From contig NZ_CP121117.1 of NCBI RefSeq assembly GCF_029581395.1, forward strand, positions 1 through 64,000: a stretch of DNA of 64,000 nucleotides. The letters are read 5' to 3'. The position numbers and the translations under genes are program-made. The first letter of the stretch is position 1. Each line of letters opens with the position of its first letter. The stretch is from Roseinatronobacter sp. S2. Its GTDB lineage: Bacteria; Pseudomonadota; Alphaproteobacteria; Rhodobacterales; Rhodobacteraceae. The notes beneath the pieces were generated by a model. The model was not told the DNA's origin. It searched no databases and was given only the letters and a program-made list of their open reading frames with translations. Below, piece after piece: positions 7,566 through 18,102 of this stretch.

Positions 7566-10398
7566 GCCAGATGCCGTGACTGCGGCCATGGGGACGCTCT
7601 TCGACGAGGGTTGGACGCGGGGTCCGGGCGGGCGGGGCGATGAGCCTGCGCCAAAGTCATTCGGCCGCCGCGGGGGTGGGACCCGCAGCTATCAGCATAT
7701 GGCACGCGCGGCTGCGGGCAACCGGGCGGTGGTGGTCAAGCTTGTGCGCGGGGGCGGGTGTCATGACAGCCGCCAGCTGGGCAATCAGCTGGAGTATCTG
7801 ACCGGCAAGGCGGACCGTGTGTTTGACTCCATGGGCACCTTTGAGCAGCGCGGGCCGCTTTCCGGGGATGAGGCGCGTGAGGCCGCCCTGCGGTGGAGCG
7901 AGGGCTGGGCGGGAATGACCTCTGCGGGCCAGACCGCGCATCTGATCGTGTCCTTCCCCCAGGACACTGACAGCCGCGATGTGCAGGCGATCACCGCGCG
8001 CTTTTGCGAGCGGTTCTTTGAGGGGCAGTTCGACTATATCGCCGCCACCCATAGTGACCGCGCGCATCCACATGCGCATATCGTCGTCAACCGGCGCGGC
8101 GAGGATGGTACGCTCTTCACCCTGCGCCAGGGCACCGATCACAGCTACGAGACCTACAAGGACGCCCTGGTCGAGCTGGGTCAGGCGCATGGCGTGGCAC
8201 TGGAGGCCACCAGCCGGTTGCAGCGCGGCATCCTCCACCGCGCGGCCACGGATGCCGAGTATCGCCGCGGCCGGACGGCTGATCGCCCGCGCATGGGGGC
8301 TGATCTTGAGTATGCGCGCGGCCAGATCGCGCGCCATGCCGAGAGTTATTCGGCGCTCGCGGCGCACGCGCGCGGGATCGAGGCCATCGATCATGCCCGT
8401 TTCACCCGTGGCGAGATCGCGTCTTACACGCGCCTGTCTGATCTCGCCCAAAACCTTCAGCGCGCGGCCGCCGATCTGGGCGCCGGGCGTAGCCTTCAAT
8501 CCCAGAATTACGGAGCCATCCCGATGTACCAACAAGAGCGGTTCACTCAGGCCCTGCAGCGCCTCGATACGGTCGTGGCCGAGGCCGAGGACCGGATAGC
8601 GGCAGCCGCGCCGGGTGAGCGTCCACGAGAAGAGGCCCGCCTCAGCGATGCACTTTCAAAACTGGACGCCCTGTTGCCTGCAGAGGCGCGCGATCAGGAC
8701 TTGGCCGGGACGCCCAGCGAAGAAGGCATTTATGCCAAGCAGAATGCGGCCATTGCCATGGAGCATGTCGCGCGCGTGGGCGAAGGGCGTATCCGGGGGG
8801 CGGCAGAGGGCAGCGGGATCAGCGGGGATGCGATCATGGCCCGGCTGCGCGAGGGGGCGCCGAATGCTGCGCTGGAACAACAATGGCTGATGGATGATCT
8901 GCGCAGCGTGGCCGCGCATCACGGGTTCGATCTCTCAAAGCAGGGGGATCTCGACCGGGCATTGGAAGAGGTGGACCGTGTGCATGACCGCATCGGCGAG
9001 GATGTCGGCCTCGATCTGACACCTGCGCAGCGCGAGGCCATTGAGGAGAAGACCTCCCGCAAAATCGAAGTTGCCATTGCTGATATGAGGCGCGAGGGAT
9101 TTGACAGGGCATCGATCTCGTCACGCTCCTTTGACATCGAGGATCAGGCGCGCGCTGAGGCAAAGGCCGAGGTGCTGGGGATGGTCCCGCAAGCGGATAA
9201 GTCTGCGCAGGAGAATACGGCCGCACAAAGCGAAGAAACCGGCACAGCGCGCGCGGGTGATGTCATGGACGCAAAGCGCGGGCTTGATCCGCTGGACACG
9301 CCTGCAAGCTATTACGACCGCTTTGTCGTGACCAAGCAGGGCGACCGCCAAGAATTCTACCGCCATTACGATGATGCCCGCGCCGCCATTGTCGATACGG
9401 GCGATACTCTGAGCACCAAGGCGGCCGACAAGGCGACGGCGCTCGACATGGTCAATCTCGCCGCCCATCGTGGTTGGGCATCCATGAAAGTGACTGGTCC
9501 AGAGGATTTCCGGCGCGAAATGTGGATCGAGGGGGCAGCCAAGGGCATCAAGGTCGAAGGCTACACGCCCAATGCGCGCGATCTTGAGGAAGCCGCGCGG
9601 CGTAGTGACATGGAGCGCCCGCGCAGCTTGCAGCGCACCGACGGGCCTGTCACTGCGACGGGCGACAGGGACCGCGAGGCAGCGCGTGACCTTTCCCGCG
9701 ATCCTGCGGGCACCACCACCCCCGGCAGTTCGGGCGACAGGATTGATTACAGTGAGGGCGTGCGCGGGACCATCCTTGCGCAGGGCACGCGCCCTTATCT
9801 CGACCGCCCCGGCGCGGCCGAGTCGCCCTATGTGCGTTTGCAGCTCCCGAGTGGCCGCAGCCATGATGTCTGGGGCGTCGGGGTTGCCAAGGCGCTCGGC
9901 GATCAGGGGGTGAAGACGGGCGACACCGTCACCCTGTCCTCAACCCGCTCCGAGCCGGTCACCATCACGACGCGTGACCCCGTGACGAATGAACTGGTTG
10001 AAAAACAGGGCAGTCGGCGCGCCTGGGAGGCGCAGGATATCCAGCGCGGCACAGGAACCACGACTGGCACCACCGCTGCGACTGCTGCCGCCGCCGGCGT
10101 GCTGATCGCCGCAAAATCCGATCTGGCCAGACTGCCCGCGCCAACCGATGCCGAGCGCGCCGAGGCCTATCGCGCAGCGGTCGAGGAGCGTCTGACCCCT
10201 GACGAGATCGTGCGCCTGAAGCAGGGCGATATCTCCGGGCTTGAGGGGGTCGGCTCGCGCGAAGACCAGCTGTCTGTCGCGCGCGAATATCTCAAGGCCG
10301 AAGGCAACTCGCAGCCAGCGCTCAAACAAGTGACCGAGGAATGGTTCGATGAACGCGCGGCCAATGCCGCGCAAGACCGCGGGGTCGGCCATGATTAA
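7555..10398 (+). CDS. VirD2-like (MOBP) conjugative relaxase with LPD7 domain
   Basis: 947 residues. The ATG at 7555 has GGAGG at ideal distance and lies inside the end of the mobC frame. The N-terminal relaxase domain has the metal-binding H-P-H-A-H-I-V-V motif at about 171-178 preceded by A-T-H-S-D. Residues about 585-685 match the large-polyvalent-protein LPD7 type (T-L-S-T-K-A-A-D-K-A-T-A, later F-R-R-E-M-W and V-E-G-Y-T-P). The protein would nick oriT, bind the 5' end through an N-terminal tyrosine and pilot the strand into the secretion channel. It overlaps virD4 by 8 bases. Confidence 0.9.
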   Translation: MSARPDAVTAAMGTLFDEGWTRGPGGRGDEPAPKSFGRRGGGTRSYQHMARAAAGNRAVVVKLVRGGGCHDSRQLGNQLEYLTGKADRVFDSMGTFEQRGPLSGDEAREAALRWSEGWAGMTSAGQTAHLIVSFPQDTDSRDVQAITARFCERFFEGQFDYIAATHSDRAHPHAHIVVNRRGEDGTLFTLRQGTDHSYETYKDALVELGQAHGVALEATSRLQRGILHRAATDAEYRRGRTADRPRMGADLEYARGQIARHAESYSALAAHARGIEAIDHARFTRGEIASYTRLSDLAQNLQRAAADLGAGRSLQSQNYGAIPMYQQERFTQALQRLDTVVAEAEDRIAAAAPGERPREEARLSDALSKLDALLPAEARDQDLAGTPSEEGIYAKQNAAIAMEHVARVGEGRIRGAAEGSGISGDAIMARLREGAPNAALEQQWLMDDLRSVAAHHGFDLSKQGDLDRALEEVDRVHDRIGEDVGLDLTPAQREAIEEKTSRKIEVAIADMRREGFDRASISSRSFDIEDQARAEAKAEVLGMVPQADKSAQENTAAQSEETGTARAGDVMDAKRGLDPLDTPASYYDRFVVTKQGDRQEFYRHYDDARAAIVDTGDTLSTKAADKATALDMVNLAAHRGWASMKVTGPEDFRREMWIEGAAKGIKVEGYTPNARDLEEAARRSDMERPRSLQRTDGPVTATGDRDREAARDLSRDPAGTTTPGSSGDRIDYSEGVRGTILAQGTRPYLDRPGAAESPYVRLQLPSGRSHDVWGVGVAKALGDQGVKTGDTVTLSSTRSEPVTITTRDPVTNELVEKQGSRRAWEAQDIQRGTGTTTGTTAATAAAAGVLIAAKSDLARLPAPTDAERAEAYRAAVEERLTPDEIVRLKQGDISGLEGVGSREDQLSVAREYLKAEGNSQPALKQVTEEWFDERAANAAQDRGVGHD

Positions 10399-12457
10399 GA
10401 CACGCGTTCTCGCAGGCCTCGGCCTCTTTGCCGCGCTCGGGCTTACGCTCGCCTATATTCTGGCCACAGGCTATCTGGCGCTCAAACTCACCGGTAGCGC
10501 CGCCACCCTCGATTGGGGCCTCCTGGTGCAGAACTGGCAAGCGCTCCGGTTCCACCATCCCGATGTCTGGCAGGTGGTCTGGCTGATCTTTCTCTTTGCC
10601 ACCTTGGGCACCTTGCTGCTGGGCTCATTTGTCGTCCATGAGGGACTGACACGCTTTGGCGAGACCCATTGGCAGTTGAGGTCCGAATTGAAGCGCAACG
10701 GCTTTTTTGCAAAACCCGGGCGCGGGTTCCTGCTGGGCAAGATGGGCAAGCCGAAATCCAATGCGAAGTTCCTCTGCTCCACAACCTTCCCGCATTGTCT
10801 GGTCGTCGCCCCCACAGGTCGCGGCAAAGGGACAGGTTTCGTGATCCCGAACCTTCTGTGCTTTGTCGGGTCGGCCGTGGTGCTCGATGTGAAAGGCGAG
10901 AATTTCGACAAGACCTCGCGCAAGCGTCGCGCACGCGGTGACAAGGTCTGGCGCTTTGCCCCGGTTGATTGGGACCGCCCCACGCATCGCTACAACCCCC
11001 TGCAGCGCATCGCGGCGCTCCCCAATCCCGACCAGCGCCAGATGGAGTTGCGCAAGACCGCCAATCTGTTCCTGCAGGCCGATGGCGAGAATGCCAAGGG
11101 CCTGCTCGAGGGCGGCATCGATCTCTTTGTCGCCTGCGGGATCCTCGCGATGGAACGCAACCTGCCCACCATTGGCGAAATCTACCGCCTGGCCTCTTCG
11201 GGGGGCGACAAGAACAAGCAATATGCAGGCTATGCCGAGGAAGTTCGCAGCCCCTCTGCGCGGCTTATTTTTGAGCGCATGGCCTCGACCAATGACCGCA
11301 CGCTGACCTCCTATCTCTCGCTTTTGATGACATCGGGCCTCAGCGCCTGGGACAACCCGACCATTGACCGCGCGACATCCGTGTCGGATTTCGACTTCTC
11401 GAGCTTCCGGCGCAAACCGCAGACCGTCTATCTGGTGGTCTCGCCTGACAATATCCGGCCCTTGGCGCCGCTGATCCGGCTCTTCTTCTCCGACCTGATC
11501 GCCAGCCTGCAGGACCATGAACCCGGCGAGGACGAGCCCTGGCCCGTGATGATCATGCTCGATGAATTCGACCGACTGGGCAAAATGCCGATCGTGGCCG
11601 AGAGCATCAAGACCCTGCGGTCCTACGGGGGCCATCTGGCGATCATCACCCAGACCATTCCGGCGCTTGACGAAATCTATGGAGAAAACACCCGCCTCTC
11701 GCTGCAGGGCGGGGCCGGCGTCAAGCTCTACATGACCCCGTCTGAGAAGCGCACCGTCACCGAGGTGAGCGAAGGCGTGGGCATGACCACCAAGCGCGTG
11801 GTGTCGAAATCGCGCGCCATGGGGCGGGGCATGTTCGACACCAATGTCAGCGAACGCACCGAAGAACGGCCATTGCTCACCGAGGATGAGGCCGCGCGGC
11901 TCGATCTTGATGACATCATCCTCGTGATTGACGGCCAGCACCCGGCCCGCGCCAAGCGGATCAAATACTATGAGGACGCGAAACTCCGGCATATGTTTGA
12001 AGGGCAGACGGGCGATTACCCCCTGCCGCTCGGGGGCAAGCTGAATGCGCAGGACGCGGCCGAGATCGATGATCGGGTGGTCGCCATCGTGCAGCGCCAG
12101 ACCGAAGGCATGATTGCCGCGCAGCGGGTGGGGGCTGGCGCTGTGGCCGCATCAGCCGGGGAAGTCGCCCCACCGGTACTCCGCAAGGCACCGCGGGCCA
12201 GCGTGTCGCTCTTGACAGGTCTGCTCGACATATCTGATTTCGACGCGGCCAAAGCTCCCCGGCGCTTGCCTTTGCCAGGTCAGTCCACGAACGGCGCGAA
12301 GCAACCCCCGGCGCTTCAGATGTCGCGGCGGGGGCGCATGAGCACCTCTGTCATGGCCAAAGCGCAGCTCATCGCCCCCACAGCAGAAAACTGTGCAGCG
12401 ATCGAGAGCATCACACAGGAAATCGAGTTGATCCGGAAGCAGGGCAAGGCTGCGTGA
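10391..12457 (+). CDS. virD4: VirD4/TraG-type coupling ATPase
   Basis: 688 residues from the ATG at 10391 (ATGATTAA overlap with the relaxase stop). Two N-terminal membrane helices (about 5-28 and 58-82). Walker A A-P-T-G-R-G-K-G-T at about 140 and Walker B M-I-M-L-D-E-F-D-R-L at about 387. It is the inner-membrane hexameric ATPase that hands the relaxase-DNA complex to the VirB channel. The coupling protein lies with the relaxase, while the VirB genes lie 6 kb away on the other strand, separated by cargo genes. Confidence 0.93.
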   Translation: MIKTRVLAGLGLFAALGLTLAYILATGYLALKLTGSAATLDWGLLVQNWQALRFHHPDVWQVVWLIFLFATLGTLLLGSFVVHEGLTRFGETHWQLRSELKRNGFFAKPGRGFLLGKMGKPKSNAKFLCSTTFPHCLVVAPTGRGKGTGFVIPNLLCFVGSAVVLDVKGENFDKTSRKRRARGDKVWRFAPVDWDRPTHRYNPLQRIAALPNPDQRQMELRKTANLFLQADGENAKGLLEGGIDLFVACGILAMERNLPTIGEIYRLASSGGDKNKQYAGYAEEVRSPSARLIFERMASTNDRTLTSYLSLLMTSGLSAWDNPTIDRATSVSDFDFSSFRRKPQTVYLVVSPDNIRPLAPLIRLFFSDLIASLQDHEPGEDEPWPVMIMLDEFDRLGKMPIVAESIKTLRSYGGHLAIITQTIPALDEIYGENTRLSLQGGAGVKLYMTPSEKRTVTEVSEGVGMTTKRVVSKSRAMGRGMFDTNVSERTEERPLLTEDEAARLDLDDIILVIDGQHPARAKRIKYYEDAKLRHMFEGQTGDYPLPLGGKLNAQDAAEIDDRVVAIVQRQTEGMIAAQRVGAGAVAASAGEVAPPVLRKAPRASVSLLTGLLDISDFDAAKAPRRLPLPGQSTNGAKQPPALQMSRRGRMSTSVMAKAQLIAPTAENCAAIESITQEIELIRKQGKAA

Positions 12458-12548
12458 TGGGCGCATGAGATCAAAGCCGCGTTCCAGTTAGCATATTTCC
12501 TGTCAGACGACATCGTCCTGGCTATCCGGGTCGTCAGGCCGACCTCTG

Positions 12549-13442
12549 TCAGGTCGCGCAGCACTTCTTGTATTTTTTCCCGCTGCCGCAGGGACAGGGA
12601 TCATTCCGGCCAATCTTTGTGTCGGAATGAACGGGCTGGGTGCCAAAGAGTTCCGGGTTCGTGAGAGCGAGCGGCTGTACCCGTGACTTGCTCGCCAGAT
12701 ATTCTGGTGAAAAACAGTACCAGCCCTTGAGTTCTGCCACGGTGTCAGTGATCGGGCGGTTGTGATACTCGGCAGCAAAACCGCTGGCACTATCGGCGGT
12801 ACGGTTGACCTGCATGACATGCTCGAAATCGGCATAGGCAGTGTGGTCAGGCGTGATCCAACCACGTTCAAAGACAGCGCGCACCTTGCTGACCATATCT
12901 TCGAACCCCAGAGCGCCAACTGATTGCGCCCAGGCCCACCAGACTTCTTCCTCGGTTTTTGCGTCCGCGTCGTCATGAAATTCCGCCAGAAAGTCTCTGA
13001 CCAGCGGACGTAAAGCGGGTTCTCGCAGCGCGATCAGCGTGATGGCGTCAAACATTTCGCCCCGCAGAAAACTGTCGGCTCTTCGGTTGCGGATGATCTC
13101 GAAGATCGGCTCCAGATCTCCGTCGAAAAGCCCAAACATGACGCGGTCCGAGGTTTCGGTGATAGCGTCGCCCAGCAGCGCGTCCAGATAATCCGGTTCG
13201 CGCTGAAAAAGCTTGGCCATCGGGCGGTAGGCGCTGGTTTCGCGCCATTCCGCCAGAAGATGGTAGATGAACACGAAGGGGTCATCTTCTGAAAGGTCTT
13301 CGATCCGCGCCTTTTGCAGAACGTTGATATGTTCCAGAAACAGCGGCACAATAGCCTCGCGCTGTTCGCGCGCGGCCTCGATCGCCTTGATCGGCAAGGG
13401 TCCGCGGCCGGCGAAAATGCGCATTATGTCGTCTGGTGTCAT
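12549..13442 (-). CDS. DUF1186-type protein with C-terminal SEC-C zinc motif
   Basis: 297 residues. ATG at 13442 is preferred because AAGAGG lies six bases upstream; an in-frame ATG at 13457 lacks a ribosome site. The body is helical and rich in acidic and aromatic residues. The last 20 residues are a canonical SEC-C motif ([16 protein letters not shown]). SEC-C binds zinc and, in SecA, SecB; elsewhere its role is often unknown. It lies between virD4 and the restriction gene on the opposite strand. Confidence 0.8.
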   Translation of the reverse strand: MTPDDIMRIFAGRGPLPIKAIEAAREQREAIVPLFLEHINVLQKARIEDLSEDDPFVFIYHLLAEWRETSAYRPMAKLFQREPDYLDALLGDAITETSDRVMFGLFDGDLEPIFEIIRNRRADSFLRGEMFDAITLIALREPALRPLVRDFLAEFHDDADAKTEEEVWWAWAQSVGALGFEDMVSKVRAVFERGWITPDHTAYADFEHVMQVNRTADSASGFAAEYHNRPITDTVAELKGWYCFSPEYLASKSRVQPLALTNPELFGTQPVHSDTKIGRNDPCPCGSGKKYKKCCAT

Positions 13443-13579
13443 TGCAGGCCTCTTCATATCCGTGCGCCAGTGTGCGTGCCGCGTCGCGCGCTGGCCCACC
13501 CAAAACCGCCTCGTTCCAATAGTTTGCTTTTGGCGCGCAGGGATGGTCTATTCAAGGCATTGATTTGTAGCAGGCAAAA

Positions 13580-16447
13580 ATGACCCCCCAAGAATTCATC
13601 GCCAAGTGGCGGCATGTAGAACTCAAGGAACGCAGCGCCAGCCAGTCGCATTTCAACGACCTGTGCCGCCTGCTTGGGGTTGATGATCCTGTCACCGCCG
13701 ATCCCAAGGGCGAATGGTTCACATTCGAGAAGGGCGCATCCAAGACGAGCGGCGGCGAAGGCTGGGCCGATGTCTGGCGCAAGGGTCATTTCGCATGGGA
13801 GTACAAGGGGCCGAAGAAAGACCTCGACCGGGCCTTCGCGCAGCTTCTGCAATATGCCATCGCGCTCGAAAACCCGCCGCTCCTGATCACGTCGGACACA
13901 GACCGCATCCGCATTCACACCAACTGGACGAACACGGTCCAGCGCGTCTATGACCTCTCGCTTGATGATCTGGCCGATGGATCGAAGCGCGATCTGCTGC
14001 GCGCGGCCTTCACCGACCCGGAGAAGCTCCGCCCGACCAAGACCCGCCAGAGCCTGACCGAGGACGCCGCCGCGCATTTCGCGAACCTCGCGCTGCGCCT
14101 GCGCGGGCGCGGCCATGATGCCGAGGAGGTCGCCCATTTCGTCAACCGGCTGATCTTCTGCATGTTCGCCGAGGATGTGGGCCTTCTGCCCGACAAGATG
14201 TTTGCGCGGATGATCAAGGCCGGGCGCTCGAAGCCCGAAGGCTTCGCCGCGCTCGCCAGCACCCTGTTCGCCGCGATGCAGTCGGGCGGCATGGTCGGGT
14301 TTGAGCAGGTCGAATGGTTCAACGGCGGCCTGTTCGACAGTGAAGCCGCCCTGCCGCTGGATTGGTAGGATCTGGACGACCTGATCCGCGCCTCGATGCT
14401 GGACTGGTCCGAAATCGACCCCTCGATCCTTGGCACCCTGTTCGAGCGCGGGCTTGACCCCGACAAGCGCAGCCAGCTTGGCGCGCATTACACTGACCGC
14501 GACAAGATCATGCAGATCGTCGGGCCGGTGATCGTGGACCCGCTTATGGCGGAATGGGCCGAGGCGAAGGGCAGGATCGAGGCCGCACTCGACCGCGCCC
14601 GCAAAGCCAAGGCGAAGGCGACAGCGACCAAGGCAGAGACAGAGGCACGCGCGATCTTCTCGGGCTTCCTCGACCGGCTGGTGGCTTTCCGCGTTCTGGA
14701 CCCGGCTTGCGGATCGGGCAACTTCCTGTATCTGGCGCTTCTCGCGCTCAAGGATATCGAGCATAGGGTGAACCTAGAGGCCGAGGCGCTGGGTCTGCAA
14801 CGCGAGCTTCCCCGCGTCGGCCCAGAGGCCGTGCGCGGGATCGAGCTGAACCCCTACGCCGCCGAACTGGCCCGCGTGTCGGTCTGGATCGGGGAAATCC
14901 AGTGGATGCGCCGCAACGGGTTCGAGGCCGCGAAGAATCCGATCCTGCGGAAGCTGGGCAGCATCCAGAACCGAGACGCCTTGCTGAACCCGGACGGCAC
15001 GCGGGCCGACTGGCCCGCCGTGGATGTGGTTGTCGGCAACCCGCCGTTTCTGGGCGGTAAGAAGACCCTCAGTGAGCTCGGGGCGGATTACATGAAATCG
15101 CTCCGGACAGCATACAGCGGCAGATTGCCAAATTTCTCGGACCTTGTTTGCTATTGGTTTGCGCAAGCATGGGACCAAATGCAAGATGGGAGGCTAGATC
15201 GCGCAGGTTTTGTTGCTACCAATTCTATCCGAAGCGGTGCGAATAGAGAGGCGCTAAGGCCAATAATTGAGAAAGGACGGATATTTCAAGGGTGGAGCGA
15301 TGAAAGCTGGACAGTTGACGGTGCTGCTGTTCGCGTTTCAATGATCTGCTTTGATAAATTTTTAGGTGGCTCCGCAGTCTTAGACGGACGTAAAGTAAAT
15401 AGGATATTTTCTGATCTAACAGCCGCTTCATCTGACTTTACTCAGTCTGCCCCTCTGGCAGAGAATAAGTCATGCGCATTCATTGGCGTTCAAAAAAGTG
15501 GACCATTTGATGTATCGGGGGACTTGGCGCGGGCTTGGTTGATGTCTCCAGTTAACCCTAATTCGCGCTCGAACTCGGACATTTTGCGACCATACCTAAA
15601 TGGTGCCTCTATTGTAAGGCGTCCCCAAGACATCTGGATAATAGATTTTGGCTCCGATCGGTCAGAGGCAGAATGCTCGCTATATGAGCTGCCTTTTCAA
15701 TATGCGAAAGAGCACATATTTCCTAATCGAATGCAGAATAATGAGAAGCTCGCGCGCGAGCTTTGGTGGCAACATTGGAGGCCGCGCCCTGAATTAACTT
15801 TAGCTTCGAAGACATTGAGCCGCATTATTCTGACTCCAAGAGTGGCAAAGCACAGAATTTTCGTATGGCGGGAATCAGCCGTGGTCCCGGACAGTCGATT
15901 GATTGCGATAGCTCGCGATGATGATTGTTGCTTTGGCATCTTGTCGTCAAATCTTCACGAACGTTGGACTATGGCGACTTGTTCATGGCATGGCGTCGGT
16001 AACGATCCGACTTATAATGCCAAAAGTTGTTTCGAGACCTTCCCCTTCCCCGAGGGCCTGACCCCGAACATCCCCGCCGCCGATTATGCCGATGATCCGC
16101 GCGCGCAGAAGATCGCCGCCGCCGCCCGCCTGAACGAACTGCGCGAGAACTGGCTCAACCCCGCCGATCTGGTCGAACGCGTCCCCGAGGTCGTCCCCGG
16201 CTACCCTGACCGCATCCTTCCCAAGGACGAGGCCGCCGCGAAGGAACTCAAGAAGCGCACCCTGACCAACCTTTACAACGCCCGGCCCGCATGGCTCGAC
16301 CACGCCCACCGCGCCCTTGATGAGGCCGTCGCCGAAGCCTATGGCTGGGGCGACGACTGGCGCGCGGGCAAACTGACCGACGACGAAATCCTCGCCCGCC
16401 TGTTCCGGCTCAATCAGGAGCGGGCGGGGAAAGTGGTGGAAGCATGA
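13580..16447 (+). pseudogene. MmeI-like (type IIL) fused restriction endonuclease/DNA methyltransferase, interrupted by an amber codon
   Basis: The frame opened at 13580 hits TAG at 14366-14368 (codon 263) and continues in the same frame to 16447, giving about 955 codons, close to MmeI size. The N-terminal part has an exact D-x9-E-x-K nuclease motif (D-V-W then E-Y-K near residue 75). After the stop come L-G-A-H-Y-T, SAM motif I (L-D-P-A-C-G-S-G-N-F, about 14697) and catalytic motif IV (G-N-P-P-F, about 15038), then the target-recognition region and a conserved C-terminus. Unless the amber is suppressed, the product is a nuclease fragment and, from an internal ATG at 14396, a methyltransferase fragment. 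The part from about 15100 to 16030 is clearly AT-richer than the rest. Confidence 0.85.
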
Positions 16448-17196
16448 GCTCCATCGACGCGCCAGCGAACCCGATTGACCACGTATTCCGCACACAGTTG
16501 AAAGCCTTCGTGTCGGGGCTGGAACAGCAGCCTGTTCCCGAAGTTCAAGACCTGCGCGCAGGAACGCTGGCCTTCATCGCCGCTTTCGCGCCCGAGGCGC
16601 TCAGCGCAACATCGATCAAACTGCTGGCTGACACGCGCGCGCGCAGCAGAAGCTGGGAGAGTTTTCAGACCGAGCTGTGGTGGCGCATTCCCTTTCTTGA
16701 TGCGGCCCTTTTCAACCTGCGCCGCGATATCGATGATATGCGGATCGTGATTGAAAATCTGTCACATCGGACCCGGGGCATTCGGACGCATCTTTTTGCG
16801 CCACTTGGTCTGGCACTGCCCCGGCTGGATCTGGATCAAACCAATTTCGTGCAGCGCATGGCTGAAAACCTCGACATTGGGCATCTGGGGAATGATCAGG
16901 GCTTTTGCATCCTGCTGGCCTCTGACATGCCCTTTTCGCGGAAACGCGCCATTCTTGAGCATTGGTATTCGATCGCCGCAAACGACCACGACAGGGAGCG
17001 GGCAGAGCGCGCGCTGTCGGGCCTTCATGTCGAGAACCATACGATCCAGAACGCGTATCTGCTGATCGCGCTTCACCTTGCTGAATGTGCTTTCACATCG
17101 CAACGGGATGCACTGCCGCTTTTCTCAATCACTCCGGCAGAGATGATAGACCGCGCCAAAGGGCATCCACTGATGCAGCCGTCGCTATGCCTGTGA
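16444..17196 (+). CDS. Unknown protein coupled to the restriction-modification gene
   Basis: 250 residues, mostly helical, no membrane segments or recognised motif. It starts with an ATGA overlap with the end of the MmeI-like gene, so it was translated with it and probably belongs to the same system. It could be an accessory or simply the next cargo gene; nothing in the sequence decides. Confidence 0.65.
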   Translation: MSSIDAPANPIDHVFRTQLKAFVSGLEQQPVPEVQDLRAGTLAFIAAFAPEALSATSIKLLADTRARSRSWESFQTELWWRIPFLDAALFNLRRDIDDMRIVIENLSHRTRGIRTHLFAPLGLALPRLDLDQTNFVQRMAENLDIGHLGNDQGFCILLASDMPFSRKRAILEHWYSIAANDHDRERAERALSGLHVENHTIQNAYLLIALHLAECAFTSQRDALPLFSITPAEMIDRAKGHPLMQPSLCL

Positions 17197-17366
17197 ATGG
17201 TAAGAGGGAGGATTATTGCCGGAGTGACCGACCGTCTGTGGCGTGCCTATGGTCTGCCCTGCGCCAGTGCCCTCGGGTCTGAAATAAGAGGGTCTTCCGG
17301 CGAACACAGGGACGTTTTACCGGCAATGTCTGCTATCTTGCCGATGATTCCGACGAATAACGCCGA

Positions 17367-17642
17367 TCAAGGCCACATCTGCGCAGCATGGAGTACGCGA
17401 AGAACTGTGATCGTGCTGGCGGTTTCCGCGTAGACAACAATATAATTGGGCCGAACAATCAGTTCCCGAGTGCCCGGTACTCTGCCCGGCCTGCAGAGCT
17501 TCGGATGTTCCGCAAGTTGTTCGACCTTGGCGTCAATTTCGTCCAGCAACGCAATTGCTGCAGTGGGATTGGCATCGGCAACATAGTCGAGGATGGTTGA
17601 AAGGTCGGCCAGCGCGGGTGCCTTCCAGTCGATATCAAGCAC
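17367..17642 (-). CDS. RelE/ParE-family toxin
   Basis: 91 residues, the usual length of the family. Typical features are the N-terminal A-L-A-D-L helix region, L-D-E-I-D-A-K in helix 2, then R-E-L-I-V-R and Y-I-V-V-Y strands. ParE-type toxins poison gyrase and RelE-type toxins cleave mRNA on ribosomes; this sequence looks ParE-like. It overlaps the upstream antitoxin gene by 8 bases. Confidence 0.85.
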   Translation of the reverse strand: MLDIDWKAPALADLSTILDYVADANPTAAIALLDEIDAKVEQLAEHPKLCRPGRVPGTRELIVRPNYIVVYAETASTITVLRVLHAAQMWP

Positions 17643-17928
17643 TGGGTTGTCGCTTCAATCGTGCGCGTGTCTCTGCCATCGCTTGTCGATGTGGTGTTGT
17701 TGGGCGCGCGTCGGCAAGCGCGTCTTGCACCTTGGCGCGGAACCATGCGTCATAGGCATCTGGATCGCTGGCAAGGCCAGCGGGCAGACCACCTTCTGCA
17801 CTCACCCGTGTCAGCAGAATGCGAACAGCATCGGACAAAGTCAGCCCGACGCCGGCCAGTGCCTCTGTTGCGTCCTGCTTGAGCTTGTCGTCAACCCGGA
17901 TATGGACCATCGACGTTTTGGCGGGCAT
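17635..17928 (-). CDS. RelB/DinJ-type antitoxin
   Basis: 97 residues from the ATG at 17928, with AGGAGA upstream. The N-terminal V-H-I-R-V-D strand followed by L-S-D-A-V-R-I-L-L-T-R-V is the ribbon-helix-helix of RelB/DinJ antitoxins; the rest would bind the toxin. Antitoxin first, toxin second with an overlap, the standard order. The ribbon-helix-helix normally represses its own promoter. Confidence 0.85.
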   Translation of the reverse strand: MPAKTSMVHIRVDDKLKQDATEALAGVGLTLSDAVRILLTRVSAEGGLPAGLASDPDAYDAWFRAKVQDALADARPTTPHRQAMAETRARLKRQPSA

Positions 17929-18102
17929 GAGGGTTCTCCTGAGCATCCTTGGCTGCGCATCTCATTTGAGATACATTGCACAGCGCAGCACAGGTTTCAA
18001 GGACAGTTCTTTCAAACACGGTGCGATCGTATGTTGCAGCCACTCGCAATTCCAATGATTATATGGTAAGGCGTATCTGCTATAAGTAAGGAACTTTGCT
18101 CA

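Noticed and set aside
10625-11992. Long 455-codon open frame on the minus strand inside virD4
   Set aside because: It is the mirror of a GC-rich gene with strong codon bias; virD4 on the plus strand has all its motifs, and the mirror has no domain or ribosome site.
17215-17327. ATTGCCGG and CCGGCAAT arms as a possible insertion-sequence scar
   Set aside because: Only 8 bases per arm, about 100 bases apart, with no transposase remnant or target duplication.
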